From the NCBI RefSeq assembly GCF_003837865.1, contig NZ_RQIS01000016.1, positions 62,001 through 126,000 on the forward strand: DNA of 64,000 nt, written 5' to 3'. Below, in pieces: positions 45,658 to 55,124 of the stretch. The notes below the pieces were generated by a model that saw only the letters and a program-made list of their open reading frames with translations, had not been told where the DNA came from and made no database searches. The DNA comes from Paraburkholderia dinghuensis. Lineage in GTDB: Bacteria; Pseudomonadota; Gammaproteobacteria; Burkholderiales; Burkholderiaceae. Every line of letters begins with the position of its first letter. Within the stretch, counting starts at the first letter, position 1. A program made the translations under genes and the position numbers.

Positions 45658-46158
45658 GACTGGATCTCCTTGCAGACTACAAAGTACGAAGCCGCAACGA
45701 TACGCCTGTTGTGCGAATCACGTTGGCGAGGTTGCAGCGGTTGGCGCTTCTCATGCAGGAGAAAGCTGAGTGAGCGTCAGTCCTCGCGTCGCTGATGTAG
45801 GTGTCTGCGGGGTCCAATTAATTTTGACATGTCGGGCTACGCGTCAGGGCAATGTGCAAATTGATATGCCGTCGACGGCCTTTCCGGACCCGAGTTGATA
45901 TTGACGGAAACGGTTGACTGAACGCGAAGGTGCTTCGTGGTCGAATTCGTACATCACCATTTATCGAGTCCACATTACTGAGCGCGGGTTTTTAAGAAAA
46001 TCCCGGTCGAAATGTCAATTAATTTGAAATGCATAACATCCATGATGCTGTCGAACAAACGGCAACGCATCGGCTTGAATTTCTCCAGATGCCGAATGTA
46101 GGATGACGCGAATCAACTGAATCCTTGCAGCGGGGAACCACCCTGCAAGACGAGCATC
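45658..46158. other. AT-rich divergent region with IS-end-like motifs
   Basis: This 501-bp gap between the MFS and LuxR genes is clearly more AT-rich than its surroundings. Related motifs occur at 45815-45830 (CAATTAATTTTGACAT), 45857-45870, 45893-45906 (GTTGATATTGACGG) and, inverted, at 46011-46032 (AAATGTCAATTAATTTGAAA). The set resembles the terminal repeats of IS21-like elements, so this may be an insertion scar, but no transposase is left. The LuxR promoter should lie near 46030-46140, but no standard -10/-35 or lux box was recognised. Confidence 0.4.
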
Positions 46159-46890
46159 ATGAACGCGATTGAGAACGCCGATGCAGCTCGCGCACTGATT
46201 GAGTGTCAGGACCGAAGCGAGTGGTCGTCGCTGCTATTTGAGCTTGCTGAGCGTTATGGCTTTCCTTCCGTCTTTTTCGCGATGACGGAGTCGTTGGCCG
46301 CAACGTACCGCGCAGCCTTTGTCGAGACGAATTTTGCGCCAGATTGGTGGCAAGCTTACGAGGCGGAGCGTTTTTCCAAAATCGACCCCGTACTGGCACA
46401 CTGTCGCCGACACATGCATCCGCTGATCTGGAATGCGCAGACTTTCGTGACCGAACGCGAGCGCGCGTTTTACGAATGCGGGCGACAACATGGTTTGGCC
46501 TCGGGGATTGCCTATCCGGTCCATGGTCCGCTTGGCGCGGCGGGCATTCTATGTTTTGCGTCCCCCGATGGCACTCACGCAACCGCACCGGCAAGCGCGA
46601 ACGCGTGTGCGTCGCTGGCGCTCGTGCGCGATTATGTTTGTGAATCGCATCGCAAGATCGCACGCGCGAAGCGAGCGACATCCGGGACCGCATCACTGAC
46701 GCCGCGCGAACTCGAGTGTCTGCGATGGGTCGCAGCCGGCAAAACATCGTGGGAAATGTCGCGCATCCTTTCCTGCTCCGAGGCGACGATCAATTTTCAT
46801 ATTTCCAACGTCACGCGCAAGTTCGGCGTGCAGACGCGCCGACAGGCCGCGATTCGCGCGATTTCCGAGGGGCTTGTCGCGCCGGGTTGA
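46159..46890 (+). CDS. LuxR-type acyl-homoserine-lactone receptor/regulator (orphan)
   Basis: The 243-residue protein has an autoinducer-binding domain and a LuxR HTH. Every residue of the nine-residue LuxR signature that I could place is conserved with TraR-like spacing: Trp63, Tyr67, Asp76, Pro77 and Trp91 in the ligand pocket, and Glu184, Leu188 and Gly194 in the HTH (LTPRELECLRWVAAGKTSWEMSRIL). It is therefore probably a functional signal receptor. No LuxI synthase is present in the window, which makes it an orphan (solo) at least locally. It is divergent from an MFS exporter and converges, with a 48-bp gap, on a fabF-like gene. Confidence 0.9.
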   Translation: MNAIENADAARALIECQDRSEWSSLLFELAERYGFPSVFFAMTESLAATYRAAFVETNFAPDWWQAYEAERFSKIDPVLAHCRRHMHPLIWNAQTFVTERERAFYECGRQHGLASGIAYPVHGPLGAAGILCFASPDGTHATAPASANACASLALVRDYVCESHRKIARAKRATSGTASLTPRELECLRWVAAGKTSWEMSRILSCSEATINFHISNVTRKFGVQTRRQAAIRAISEGLVAPG

Positions 46891-46938
46891 TCGAGGGCAT
46901 GCACCTCTGATCGAACGCCCGGCGTTTTGAACATCGCA

Positions 46939-48180
46939 TCAGCTATATCGACGAAATACCAGCGTGCCGTTCGTCCCTCCGAACGCGAACGAATTCGAAA
47001 TCGCCACATCGATGTTCATGTCGCGTGCGACGTTCGGCACGTAGTCGAGGTCGCACGCAGGGTCGGGCGTTGTGAGGTTCGCAGTCGGCGGGGCAATCTG
47101 GTGATAGAGCGAGAGCACGGTGTACACGGCTTCGACGCCGCCCGCCGCGCCGAGCAGGTGGCCCGTCATCGACTTCGTCGAACTGATCGCGAGCTTTCTC
47201 GCGTGGTCGCCAAACACCGCCTTGAACGCAGTCGTTTCCACGCGGTCACCGAGCGGCGTCGATGTGCCGTGCGCATTGGCGTACTGCACGCTCAGCGGAT
47301 CGACACCCGCGTTATGCAGCGCATTGCGCATGCAGCGGATGGCGCCGTCTCCATCTTCCGACGGGCTGGTGATGTGGTAAGCGTCCGTGCTCATACCGAA
47401 GCCTGCGAGTTCGGCGTAAATGCGCGCCCCGCGTCGGCGCGCATGTTCGAGTTCCTCCAGCACGACGATGCCTGCGCCTTCGCCGAGCACGAAACCGTCG
47501 CGCCCGGCGTCCCAGGGGCGGCTCGCTGTCTCGGGGCTATCGTTGCGCGTGGACAGTGCTCTCGCGCGCCCGAACCCCGCGAAACTGCTCGCCATGACCG
47601 CAGCCTCGGCGCCGCCCGCGAGCATCACGTCAGCGTCGCCGTATTCGATGAGGCGACTCGCGTCGCCGATCGAGTGCGTCGATGTCGAACAGGCGGTGGC
47701 CAGCGCGAGACTCGGTCCCTTGAGTCCGAACATGATCGACAGATTACCGGAGATCATGTTGATGATTAACGAAGGGATGTAGAACGGCGACACGCGCCGA
47801 AGCCCCTGTTCCCGGAGCATGATGCCCGATTCGACGATTGTTGAGATGCCGCCGATTCCCGAGCCCGCGTGTACGCCGATGCGGTGGGCGTTCGAATCCG
47901 TCACTTCGAGGCCGGCGTCACGAAAAGCTTCGATGCCCGCCACGATCCCCAACTGGATGAAGCGGTCCATGTGCCGCAATTCTTTTACTGGAATAGCGCC
48001 GCTGGCGTCGAACGTCCGGACTTCGCCAGCGATTTGCGACGGAAACGCGCTTGCATCGAATAAGCTGACGCGGCTGATTCCGCTTCGTCCGGCTACGATA
48101 TTGGTCCAGTTTTCCTCGACGCCAACGCCCACAGGCGAAACCGCGCCGAGGCCGGTGACGACTACCCTTCTTTTGGTCAC
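46939..48180 (-). CDS. fabF: Beta-ketoacyl-ACP synthase II (FabF-like), accessory copy
   Basis: The enzyme condenses malonyl-ACP with acyl-ACP. The 413 residues include the Cys-His-His triad: Cys164 in ALATACSTSTHS, His in NAHGTSTPLGD (about 304) and His in KSMTGHLLGAAGG (about 341), plus the C-terminal NSFAFGGTNGTLVFRR. The start is a GTG at 48180. It is not in an acpP/fabD cluster but stands between an orphan LuxR receptor and an RND efflux operon. This suggests a specialised or secondary role rather than the housekeeping FabF, although function in general fatty-acid synthesis cannot be excluded. Confidence 0.92.
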   Translation of the reverse strand: MTKRRVVVTGLGAVSPVGVGVEENWTNIVAGRSGISRVSLFDASAFPSQIAGEVRTFDASGAIPVKELRHMDRFIQLGIVAGIEAFRDAGLEVTDSNAHRIGVHAGSGIGGISTIVESGIMLREQGLRRVSPFYIPSLIINMISGNLSIMFGLKGPSLALATACSTSTHSIGDASRLIEYGDADVMLAGGAEAAVMASSFAGFGRARALSTRNDSPETASRPWDAGRDGFVLGEGAGIVVLEELEHARRRGARIYAELAGFGMSTDAYHITSPSEDGDGAIRCMRNALHNAGVDPLSVQYANAHGTSTPLGDRVETTAFKAVFGDHARKLAISSTKSMTGHLLGAAGGVEAVYTVLSLYHQIAPPTANLTTPDPACDLDYVPNVARDMNIDVAISNSFAFGGTNGTLVFRRYS

Positions 48181-48638
48181 GATTTGTTATTCCTTGTTTG
48201 CGTCGAAGCGTGCCGCACGGGCAACGCCTGCTGCATTCGAGCAGCAAGGTGAACATTCGGCATGGTTCCGTGGCCTGGGACTGACAATCGTCGGTCCACA
48301 TTGCGCAGGAGAGATCCCCCGATCGCCGATGTGGGTGGCAGCGCGAGACTGCGACTCACAGTGTGTGCAACTTACGCGACGCTTGAATCGAATTGCGGTT
48401 CGTAACCCGTTAGGATGGGCGAATTTTCTGGCGACTTGAACTATTAGTTTTTATAGGTCGAATGCGGCCTTGGCTAAACAAGAATCGGAATTGTCTGATA
48501 CACAAACGGAGATTTATGACTTAGGAGGCATCGGGCCGCTGCGGCCTATCGTTGGCGTTATCCGCCTGGCGCTACTTGATGCGAAACCTTGAGGACTTAC
48601 GTCGATCCGGAAGGCGTCCACACAAACACTAGCGGCGC
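48181..48638. other. 458-bp gap between the RND operon and fabF
   Basis: This gap lies between the outer-membrane efflux gene and fabF, which are on the same strand. It should hold the fabF promoter. It is relatively AT-rich near 48430-48530. No gene, lux box or terminator was recognised. Confidence 0.35.
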
Positions 48639-50138
48639 CTATTCTCTGTGCTTGTACGGCTGCAAAGCGGATACGGCGGACCGCTCCGGATGCACGAGCT
48701 GATCATCGTTGGGCAGCGCCGCTGTGCTCCATCCGCCGCCCAGCGCCTTCACCAGCGCGACGCTGGCCGCCATGCGACGACGCGCGATCGTTACAGCCTG
48801 GCGTTCATTGGTGAGCGTGGTCGTCTGCGCGACCACGACGTCGAGGTACGTGATGGCGCCGCTGCGGTAACGGTTCTCGACGATCGCGAGCGTGCGCCCC
48901 GCCGCCGCCACCGCGCGATCTTGCGCGTAGGCCTCCTCTTCCAGTACACGCAGCGTCGCGAGGTTGTCTTCGACCTGGCCGAACGCGTCGAGTACCGTCT
49001 GCCGGTACTGCGCGACGCTTTCGTCGTACTGCGCGCGCGCTTCGTCGCGTACCGCCGCGCGGCCGCCAAAGTCGAGCAGCGTGCCCGCGAGTTGCGGCCC
49101 GAGCGACCAGAACCGCGCCGGCGCGACGAGCCACTGGCTGTAGTTGGTCGCTTCGAGCCCGCCCGTCACGGCGAGAATCAAGCTGGGGAAAAATGCCGCC
49201 GTTGCGACACCCACCTGTGCGTTCGCGGCTGCGACGAGTCGCTCTGCTGCGGCGATATCGGGGCGGCGTTCGAGCAGCGTCGACGGCACACCCGGCGGCG
49301 TGACCACGGGCTGCGTCGTGAGAGGGGCGCCTCGAAGCACGGGCAGCGCGAACGTGGAAGGCGACTGCCCAATAAGGATCGCGATGGCGTGCTCGAACTG
49401 CGCACGGTCCACGCCGAGATCGATGGCTTGCGCCCGCGTGGTTTCAAGCTGCGTCTGCGCCTGACCGACGTCGGCATCGGTCGCGATACCGCCTGCGTAG
49501 CGGTGTTGCGTCAGGTCGAGCGATTCCTCGTAGGCCTTGATCGTGTCGTCGAGCAACTGGCGCTCGCGATCGATGCCGCGCAGCTCGAAGTAGTCGGTTG
49601 CGAGTTCGGCCTGCATCGACAGCAGAATCGACTGGGCGTCGGCGGCGCTTGCCTGTGCGTTCGCCTTCGCGTTTTCAACCGTGCGCGCCACACGCCCCCA
49701 CACGTCGGGTTCCCAGGAGGCATCCACGCCGACGATGTAGTCGTTGATCGTGCGTCCCGCCGTCGACTTGAACATGACGTTCTCCGACGTGCGCGTGCGG
49801 TTGTACGCGGCGTTCGCCGTCACGAGCGGGAAGAAACTCGAACGCTGTTGTGCGACGTTCGCGCGCGCCGCACGAAAGCGCGCCTGCGCGGCCGCTACGT
49901 TCTGGTTTGCACTTGCGACCTGCGCTTCGAGCGCGTTGAGTTGCTCGTCGCCGTAGATTTCCCACCATGCGCCGCGCAGCGCGGTGTCGGAGGGCCTGGC
50001 TTCTTGCCAGCCTGTTACTTCGATATCCTTATAATTTGCGGAAACGGGAATCGTCGGTCGTACGTAGTCGGGGCCGACTGTGCAGCCTGCGAGGGCAACT
50101 GCTGAGGCCAACAGATAAGGGAAGCGTGCGCGCATCAT
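48639..50138 (-). CDS. RND efflux outer-membrane lipoprotein (OprM/NodT family)
   Basis: This TolC-like channel completes a tripartite pump. The 499-residue protein has a lipoprotein signal with lipobox ALAGC (Cys near residue 19), so it is anchored by lipid. It contains two OEP repeats with long helices, such as LEAQVASANQNVAAAQARFRAARAN and the symmetric half near residue 290. The start overlaps the stop of the membrane-fusion gene (ATGA), with an alternative start one codon later. It is last in the minus-strand pump operon. Substrates are not deducible. Confidence 0.93.
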   Translation of the reverse strand: MMRARFPYLLASAVALAGCTVGPDYVRPTIPVSANYKDIEVTGWQEARPSDTALRGAWWEIYGDEQLNALEAQVASANQNVAAAQARFRAARANVAQQRSSFFPLVTANAAYNRTRTSENVMFKSTAGRTINDYIVGVDASWEPDVWGRVARTVENAKANAQASAADAQSILLSMQAELATDYFELRGIDRERQLLDDTIKAYEESLDLTQHRYAGGIATDADVGQAQTQLETTRAQAIDLGVDRAQFEHAIAILIGQSPSTFALPVLRGAPLTTQPVVTPPGVPSTLLERRPDIAAAERLVAAANAQVGVATAAFFPSLILAVTGGLEATNYSQWLVAPARFWSLGPQLAGTLLDFGGRAAVRDEARAQYDESVAQYRQTVLDAFGQVEDNLATLRVLEEEAYAQDRAVAAAGRTLAIVENRYRSGAITYLDVVVAQTTTLTNERQAVTIARRRMAASVALVKALGGGWSTAALPNDDQLVHPERSAVSALQPYKHRE

Positions 50139-51346
50139 GAGTCCGCGTCGGTGTGACTCTTCGCCGATGGTGCGCCGCCTTGCGGCTGGGCGGACGGCGT
50201 GACGATACGTACCGGCGTCCCATCGACGATCGAATCCTGCGGGTTGACGATGACACGCTCGTGGCCGTCAAGTCCCGATGCAACTGCGACGCGCGTGCCG
50301 AAATCAGTGCCGAGCGTCACGTTCACGAGTTTCACGCGGTTGTTCTCGTCGACGGTTGCCACCTTCACGCCGTTCGCGCGGAACAGGAACGCATTGCCGG
50401 GCAGCGTGAGCGGCGCCGCGTTGGTGCCAAGCGCGAAGTGCACCTGCGCGTATGCGCCGGGCAGCAACTCCCCGCTGCGGTTTTCGACATCCACTTCGAC
50501 GAGCATCGTGCGCTGCTGCGGATCGACGGCGCCTGCCGTGCGCGCGACCACGCCGGGGTAGTGCTTGCCCTGCGTTTCGTCGAGTGTGAGGTAGGCGCTT
50601 TCGCTCACGCGGATCTGTTGCGCGTAGGCTTGCGGTACGTACGCGTAGACGCGCAGACGGTCAGCCTGCTGGAGATGGAACAGCTCTCTTTGCGCCCCAC
50701 CCGAACTGCCCGCATCGATCAGCGCGCCGACATCGACGTTACGCGCGGTCACGATGCCGTCGAACGGTGCGGTCACCTTCTCGAACGACTGCAATTGTGA
50801 GAGCCGCGAAACGTTGTAGCGTGCCGCATCGAGCGTGCCTTGTTTCGCGAGCATGTCGGCGACTTTTTCGTCGGTGTCCTGCTTCGACACTGAGCGGCTC
50901 TGCAGCATCTCCGTCCAGCGCGCGGCCGTGGTTTTCGCGAGTTCGTAGTTCGCCTGGGCGTTCACGAGATCGGCACGTGCGGCGCGTAACTGGTCGTCGA
51001 CTTCGGGTGCGTCGATCTCGGCGAGCAACTGCCCCGCCTTCACATGCGCGCCGAGATCCGCGTACCACTTGCGCAGATAGCCGTTCGTGCGCGCATAGAT
51101 CGGCGTGTCGAGAAACGCCTGCACGTTGCCGGGCAACACGAGATCGAGCGCACGCGTCGAGCGCTGCGGCGTGACCACCTGCACGGATAGCGTGCTCGCC
51201 TGTTTTGCGTCGCGTTCGAGCGCAGCCTGCGCGTTGTGGCGCGACCAGATACCTTGCGCGGCGAGCGCGATCACCACGAGTGCGGCGAGCGCGATGGGCC
51301 AGCGGCGAGCCTTGCGAGGCGGCGGGGCGTCAACGTGCGGCTGCAT
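50135..51346 (-). CDS. RND efflux membrane-fusion protein
   Basis: The periplasmic adaptor connects the inner-membrane pump and the outer-membrane channel. The 403-residue protein has one N-terminal membrane anchor (about residues 16-33), a biotinyl-lipoyl-like hairpin (GYLRKWYADLGAHVKAGQLLAEIDAPEVDDQL), a coiled-coil hairpin around LVNAQANYELAKTTAARWTEMLQ, and the second lipoyl half VTAPFDGIVTARNVDVGALIDAG. It is the second gene of the operon, 33 bp after the permease, and overlaps the channel gene by four bases. Confidence 0.94.
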   Translation of the reverse strand: MQPHVDAPPPRKARRWPIALAALVVIALAAQGIWSRHNAQAALERDAKQASTLSVQVVTPQRSTRALDLVLPGNVQAFLDTPIYARTNGYLRKWYADLGAHVKAGQLLAEIDAPEVDDQLRAARADLVNAQANYELAKTTAARWTEMLQSRSVSKQDTDEKVADMLAKQGTLDAARYNVSRLSQLQSFEKVTAPFDGIVTARNVDVGALIDAGSSGGAQRELFHLQQADRLRVYAYVPQAYAQQIRVSESAYLTLDETQGKHYPGVVARTAGAVDPQQRTMLVEVDVENRSGELLPGAYAQVHFALGTNAAPLTLPGNAFLFRANGVKVATVDENNRVKLVNVTLGTDFGTRVAVASGLDGHERVIVNPQDSIVDGTPVRIVTPSAQPQGGAPSAKSHTDADS

Positions 51347-51379
51347 TGCGCCTCCGCGTGGGGAACGTGGAGAAATTCG

Positions 51380-54300
51380 TCATGATTTAGGCATTACGTT
51401 TTCGATAGCACGCTGGCGGCGCTCGCCGAGCTTGCGGTACACGAGCGAGAACACCACAGGCACAAAGATCAGTGTCGCGAGCGTGCCCACGGCGAGCCCG
51501 CCGATCACCGCGCGCCCGAGCGGCGCATTCTGCTCGCCGCCTTCGCCGAGACCGATCGCCATCGGCACCATACCGATCACCATCGCGAGCGCGGTCATCA
51601 ACACCGGGCGAAAGCGCGTGTAGCCCGCTTCGATGGCGGCGCGTGCGGCGTCGCCGTGCTCGTTCAACTGCTCGCGTGCGAAGCTGACGACGAGGATGGA
51701 GTTCGCCGTCGCGATGCCGATACACATGATCGCGCCGGTCAGCGCGGGAATGGAAACCGTGGTGTGCGTGAGGAACAGCATCCAGACGATACCCGCGAGC
51801 GCACCAGGCAGTGCCGTGATGATGATGAACGGATCGAGCCACGACTGGAAGTTCACAACGATCAGCAGATACACGAGCACGATCGCGAACACGAGCCCGC
51901 CGAGCAATCCCGAGAACGACTGGTTCATGGTCTGCACCTGGCCGCGCACGAGGATGGTGGAGGTTTTCGGCAATTCGGCCGTTGCGTCGCGGATGATCCT
52001 GTTGATGTCGTCGGAGATTGCGCCGAGGTCGCGGCCATCGGCTGTGCCGTAGATGTCGATCGTGGTCTGCGCGTTGTAGTGCGTTGTGACGGCGTTGGCG
52101 GACACGCGCTGCATGCTCGCGAGCGAGCCGAGAATGTTGCTGCGTCCGTTTGCCGTGAGCGGGATGTTCGCGAGCGATTGCAGCGAATCGACCGTGTATT
52201 GCGGTGCTTCGGTGATGACGTTGTAGCTCACGCCGTTCATCGGATTGAGCCAGAACGTCGGCGTGGTCTGCTGGCTGCCCGATAGCGTGATGAGCAGATT
52301 GCTCGCCACGTCCCGCTGCGAGAAGCCCGCTTGCTGCGCGCGTGTGCGGTCGACGTCGATGAAGATGCGCGGCAAGTCGGCGGGCTGCTGGATGCGCGCG
52401 TCGGCGAAACCGGGCACGCCGCGCAGCCGCGCCAGCAACGTCGCGGCGAACTCGCGATTGCCCGCCACGTCGCGGCCGACGATCTGGATGTCGATCGGCG
52501 ACGGCATGCCGAAGTTCAGCGTCTGGCTCACGATGTCCGCGGGGAGGAACGAAAACTGCACGCCGGGAAATTCATCGTTGAGCGTGCCGCGCAACAGGCG
52601 CACGTAATCGGCGGTCGGACGATGGTCGGCATTCAGCGAGATCAGCACGTCGGCGTCCGATGTGCCGATCGTGCCCGTGTTGCTGTACGAGAGATTGATG
52701 CCGGAAATCGGCAGGCCGATGTTGTCGATGACCGAATGCAGTTCGCGCGTGGGAATCAGCGTTCGGATGCGTTTGTCGATGCGGTCGACGATGACCGCGG
52801 TTTCCTCGACGCGCATGCCGGTCTTCGCACGCACATGCAGGGCGATGGTGCCCGTGTCGACTTGCGGAAAGAAGTCGCGGCCGAGGAACGGCATCAGCAG
52901 CAACGAAGCGCCGCAGCACGCGAGAAACGCAATGACGAACACAACAGGATGCTTGACGCGCGCCGCGAGAAAGTCGCGGTAGCGCACGCGCAGTTGCTCG
53001 AATCCGCGCTCGAACGCGAGATGCACGCGCATGAACGGATTGCGCGTTGTCGCGCGAATGTGGTGCAGATCCGCGGGCTTGTGATGGTGGCGCATCAGGT
53101 ACTTCGCGAGCGTCGGCACGAGCGTCCGCGAAAAGAAGTACGACGCGAGCATCGCGAACACCACGGCTTCGGCGAGCGGAATGAACAGGTAATGCGCGAC
53201 GCCCGACAACAGGAACATCGGCACGAACACGATGCAGATCGCGAGTGTGGAGACGAGCGTCGGGATCGCGATCTGTTGTGCGCCGTCGAGGATGGCCTGT
53301 TCGAGTGTTTTGCCCTGTTCAAGCTGCTGGCTGATGTTTTCGATGGCGACGGTCGCATCGTCGACGAGAATGCCCACCGCGAGCGCGAGCCCGCCGAGCG
53401 TCATGATGTTGATGGTTTCGCCGAGCGCCGAGAGCGCGATGATCGACGTGAGCATCGAAAGCGGAATCGACACGGCGATGATGAGCGTCGCGCGCCAGTT
53501 GCCGAGAAAGAGCAGGATCATGAGCGCGGTGAGCGCGGCTGCGATCAGCGCTTCGCGCAGCACGCCCTCGACCGATGCGCGCACGAACAGCGACTGGTCG
53601 GCGACGGGATCGATGTCGAGCGACGACGGCACGAGGTTGCGCAGCGCCGGCATCATCTCCTTGATGCGGTCGACGATTTCGAGCGTCGAGGTGTTGCCGC
53701 TCTTGTTGATCGTTAGCAGCGATGCGCGCTGGCCGTCTACGCGCACGATATTGGTCTGCGGCTGGAAGCCGTCGCGCACGTGTGCGACGTCGCGGATATA
53801 GATCGTGCCGTTCGCGGTGGTTTTCACCGGAATGTCGTTTAGACCCGCTAATGTATTGGGACTGGCGTTCATCAGCACCGAGTATTCGGTCGAGCCGATT
53901 TTCGCCGTGCCGGAGGGCAGGATCAGATTTTGCACGCTGATGGCGTTGACGACGTCCATCGGCGAAAGGTTGTGCTGCTGCAGCGCGCGCTGGTCGATGT
54001 CGACCATGATCTGCCGCTGCTTGCCGCCGTAGGGCAGCGGCGCGGAGGCGCCGGGGACCGTCGCGAGCTGGGTCTTCAGAAAGTTGTTGCCGTAGTCGAA
54101 CAGCTCCTGTTCGGTGAGCTGCATCGACGAGAGCGACAGGCGCAGGATCGGCACCGTCGAGGCGTTGTATCGCAGGATGAACGGCGGATTGATGCCCGGC
54201 GGCAGCGAGCGCAATTGCGCCTGCGAGAGCGCCGTCACTTCCGCGAGTGCTTCCTGGATATTGGCATGCGGCTGGAAAAAGATCTTCACGACCGCGATGC

Positions 54301-54562
54301 CGTTGAGCGAGGTGGATTCCGTGTGCTCGATGTCGTTCACGGCCACCGAAAGCCCGCGCTCATAGTTGAGCACGATGCGCTTTTCCATCTCGTCGGCGGG
54401 CAGGCCCTGGTATGTCCAGATGACCGAGAGCACCGGGATGTCGATGTTCGGGAAGATGTCCGTGGGCGTGCGCAGGATCGTCAGCGGTCCGACGATCAGG
54501 AGCAGCAAGGCGAGGACAATGAACGTGTACGGACGCCTGAGCGCCAGTCGGACGATCCACAT
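51380..54562 (-). CDS. RND efflux permease subunit (HAE1-like)
   Basis: This proton-driven exporter of 1060 residues has the usual RND layout of 12 membrane helices and two large periplasmic loops. It starts with MWIVRLALRRPYTFIVLALL. The start at 54562 is chosen because helix 1 follows directly; a longer frame to 54673 adds a non-homologous basic leader. The proton-relay aspartates in helix 4 are visible in GGLALAVGILVDDATVAIENI at about residue 400. It is the first gene of the operon permease-adaptor-channel; a regulator such as a TetR gene is not adjacent. Confidence 0.95.
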   Translation of the reverse strand: MWIVRLALRRPYTFIVLALLLLIVGPLTILRTPTDIFPNIDIPVLSVIWTYQGLPADEMEKRIVLNYERGLSVAVNDIEHTESTSLNGIAVVKIFFQPHANIQEALAEVTALSQAQLRSLPPGINPPFILRYNASTVPILRLSLSSMQLTEQELFDYGNNFLKTQLATVPGASAPLPYGGKQRQIMVDIDQRALQQHNLSPMDVVNAISVQNLILPSGTAKIGSTEYSVLMNASPNTLAGLNDIPVKTTANGTIYIRDVAHVRDGFQPQTNIVRVDGQRASLLTINKSGNTSTLEIVDRIKEMMPALRNLVPSSLDIDPVADQSLFVRASVEGVLREALIAAALTALMILLFLGNWRATLIIAVSIPLSMLTSIIALSALGETINIMTLGGLALAVGILVDDATVAIENISQQLEQGKTLEQAILDGAQQIAIPTLVSTLAICIVFVPMFLLSGVAHYLFIPLAEAVVFAMLASYFFSRTLVPTLAKYLMRHHHKPADLHHIRATTRNPFMRVHLAFERGFEQLRVRYRDFLAARVKHPVVFVIAFLACCGASLLLMPFLGRDFFPQVDTGTIALHVRAKTGMRVEETAVIVDRIDKRIRTLIPTRELHSVIDNIGLPISGINLSYSNTGTIGTSDADVLISLNADHRPTADYVRLLRGTLNDEFPGVQFSFLPADIVSQTLNFGMPSPIDIQIVGRDVAGNREFAATLLARLRGVPGFADARIQQPADLPRIFIDVDRTRAQQAGFSQRDVASNLLITLSGSQQTTPTFWLNPMNGVSYNVITEAPQYTVDSLQSLANIPLTANGRSNILGSLASMQRVSANAVTTHYNAQTTIDIYGTADGRDLGAISDDINRIIRDATAELPKTSTILVRGQVQTMNQSFSGLLGGLVFAIVLVYLLIVVNFQSWLDPFIIITALPGALAGIVWMLFLTHTTVSIPALTGAIMCIGIATANSILVVSFAREQLNEHGDAARAAIEAGYTRFRPVLMTALAMVIGMVPMAIGLGEGGEQNAPLGRAVIGGLAVGTLATLIFVPVVFSLVYRKLGERRQRAIENVMPKS

Positions 54563-55124
54563 GGAAGGGTGTGTTCCTTCGCTGGTGATGTGTGTCGCGT
54601 TCCCGGCTGGTCCGGCCGCAGGCGGCGAGCGTTTTCGGTGTTGGTTTTTGTGCAGGGCCGCCGGCCCGCGCACACGAATGCGACAGGACTATAGCGCCAG
54701 TTGCCTGACATCAGCGTACTTTTTCTGTGAGCGCATAAGCAAGTGCGGGCCGGACCGGGTTTACCATCTGTTACAGTTGGTTTTTAGCAAGCTTGAGCGG
54801 TCATTGGATGGGTTGACGGCGCGCCGCTTCGTTGGGCGGTTGATTCACCCCCCTAATTTTCTGCTTTGCGTACAGGCCCAAACAGGCAACAATGCCTGAA
54901 CCGGTCTGATGCTGCTGCGCAATATGAAACAGCGCGAAACAGCACGTGAAAGCAGCACGTGAAAGCAGCACGTGAAAGCAGCACGTGAAAGCAGCACGTG
55001 AAAGCAGCGGGCCGCGGGCGAGACGAGATGGATGCGTGTACAACCGTTGGTGCGCGCAGGCTTTGGTTACCACATTGACCGGCGCTTCAGACATGGAAGC
55101 CGGCGTTGAGAACGGGGAAACATC
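54563..55124. other. 562-bp region between the RND operon and the 70-residue gene
   Basis: The region contains the presumed RND operon promoter on the minus strand and the promoter of the small plus-strand gene. The 13-bp minisatellite described separately lies in its centre. No gene was recognised, and frames that cross the repeat on either strand look artefactual, since the 13-bp unit shifts frame at every copy. Confidence 0.5.
54941..55005 (+). repeat. 13-bp minisatellite, five copies
   Basis: The unit AGCACGTGAAAGC occurs five times in tandem without a mismatch, followed by a partial copy and preceded by a degenerate one (AGCGCGAAAC). The unit length is not a multiple of three, so it is not a protein repeat. 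Each unit contains the palindrome CACGTG. Such perfect arrays usually vary in copy number between strains. Confidence 0.95.

Noticed and set aside
45658..46158. Lux box for the LuxR-type regulator
   Set aside because: No 18-20 bp dyad of the CTG-N10-CAG type was found here or in the 48181-48638 gap.
54941..55005. CRISPR array
   Set aside because: The copies are directly adjacent without spacers and only 13 bp long, and no cas genes are present; it is a minisatellite.
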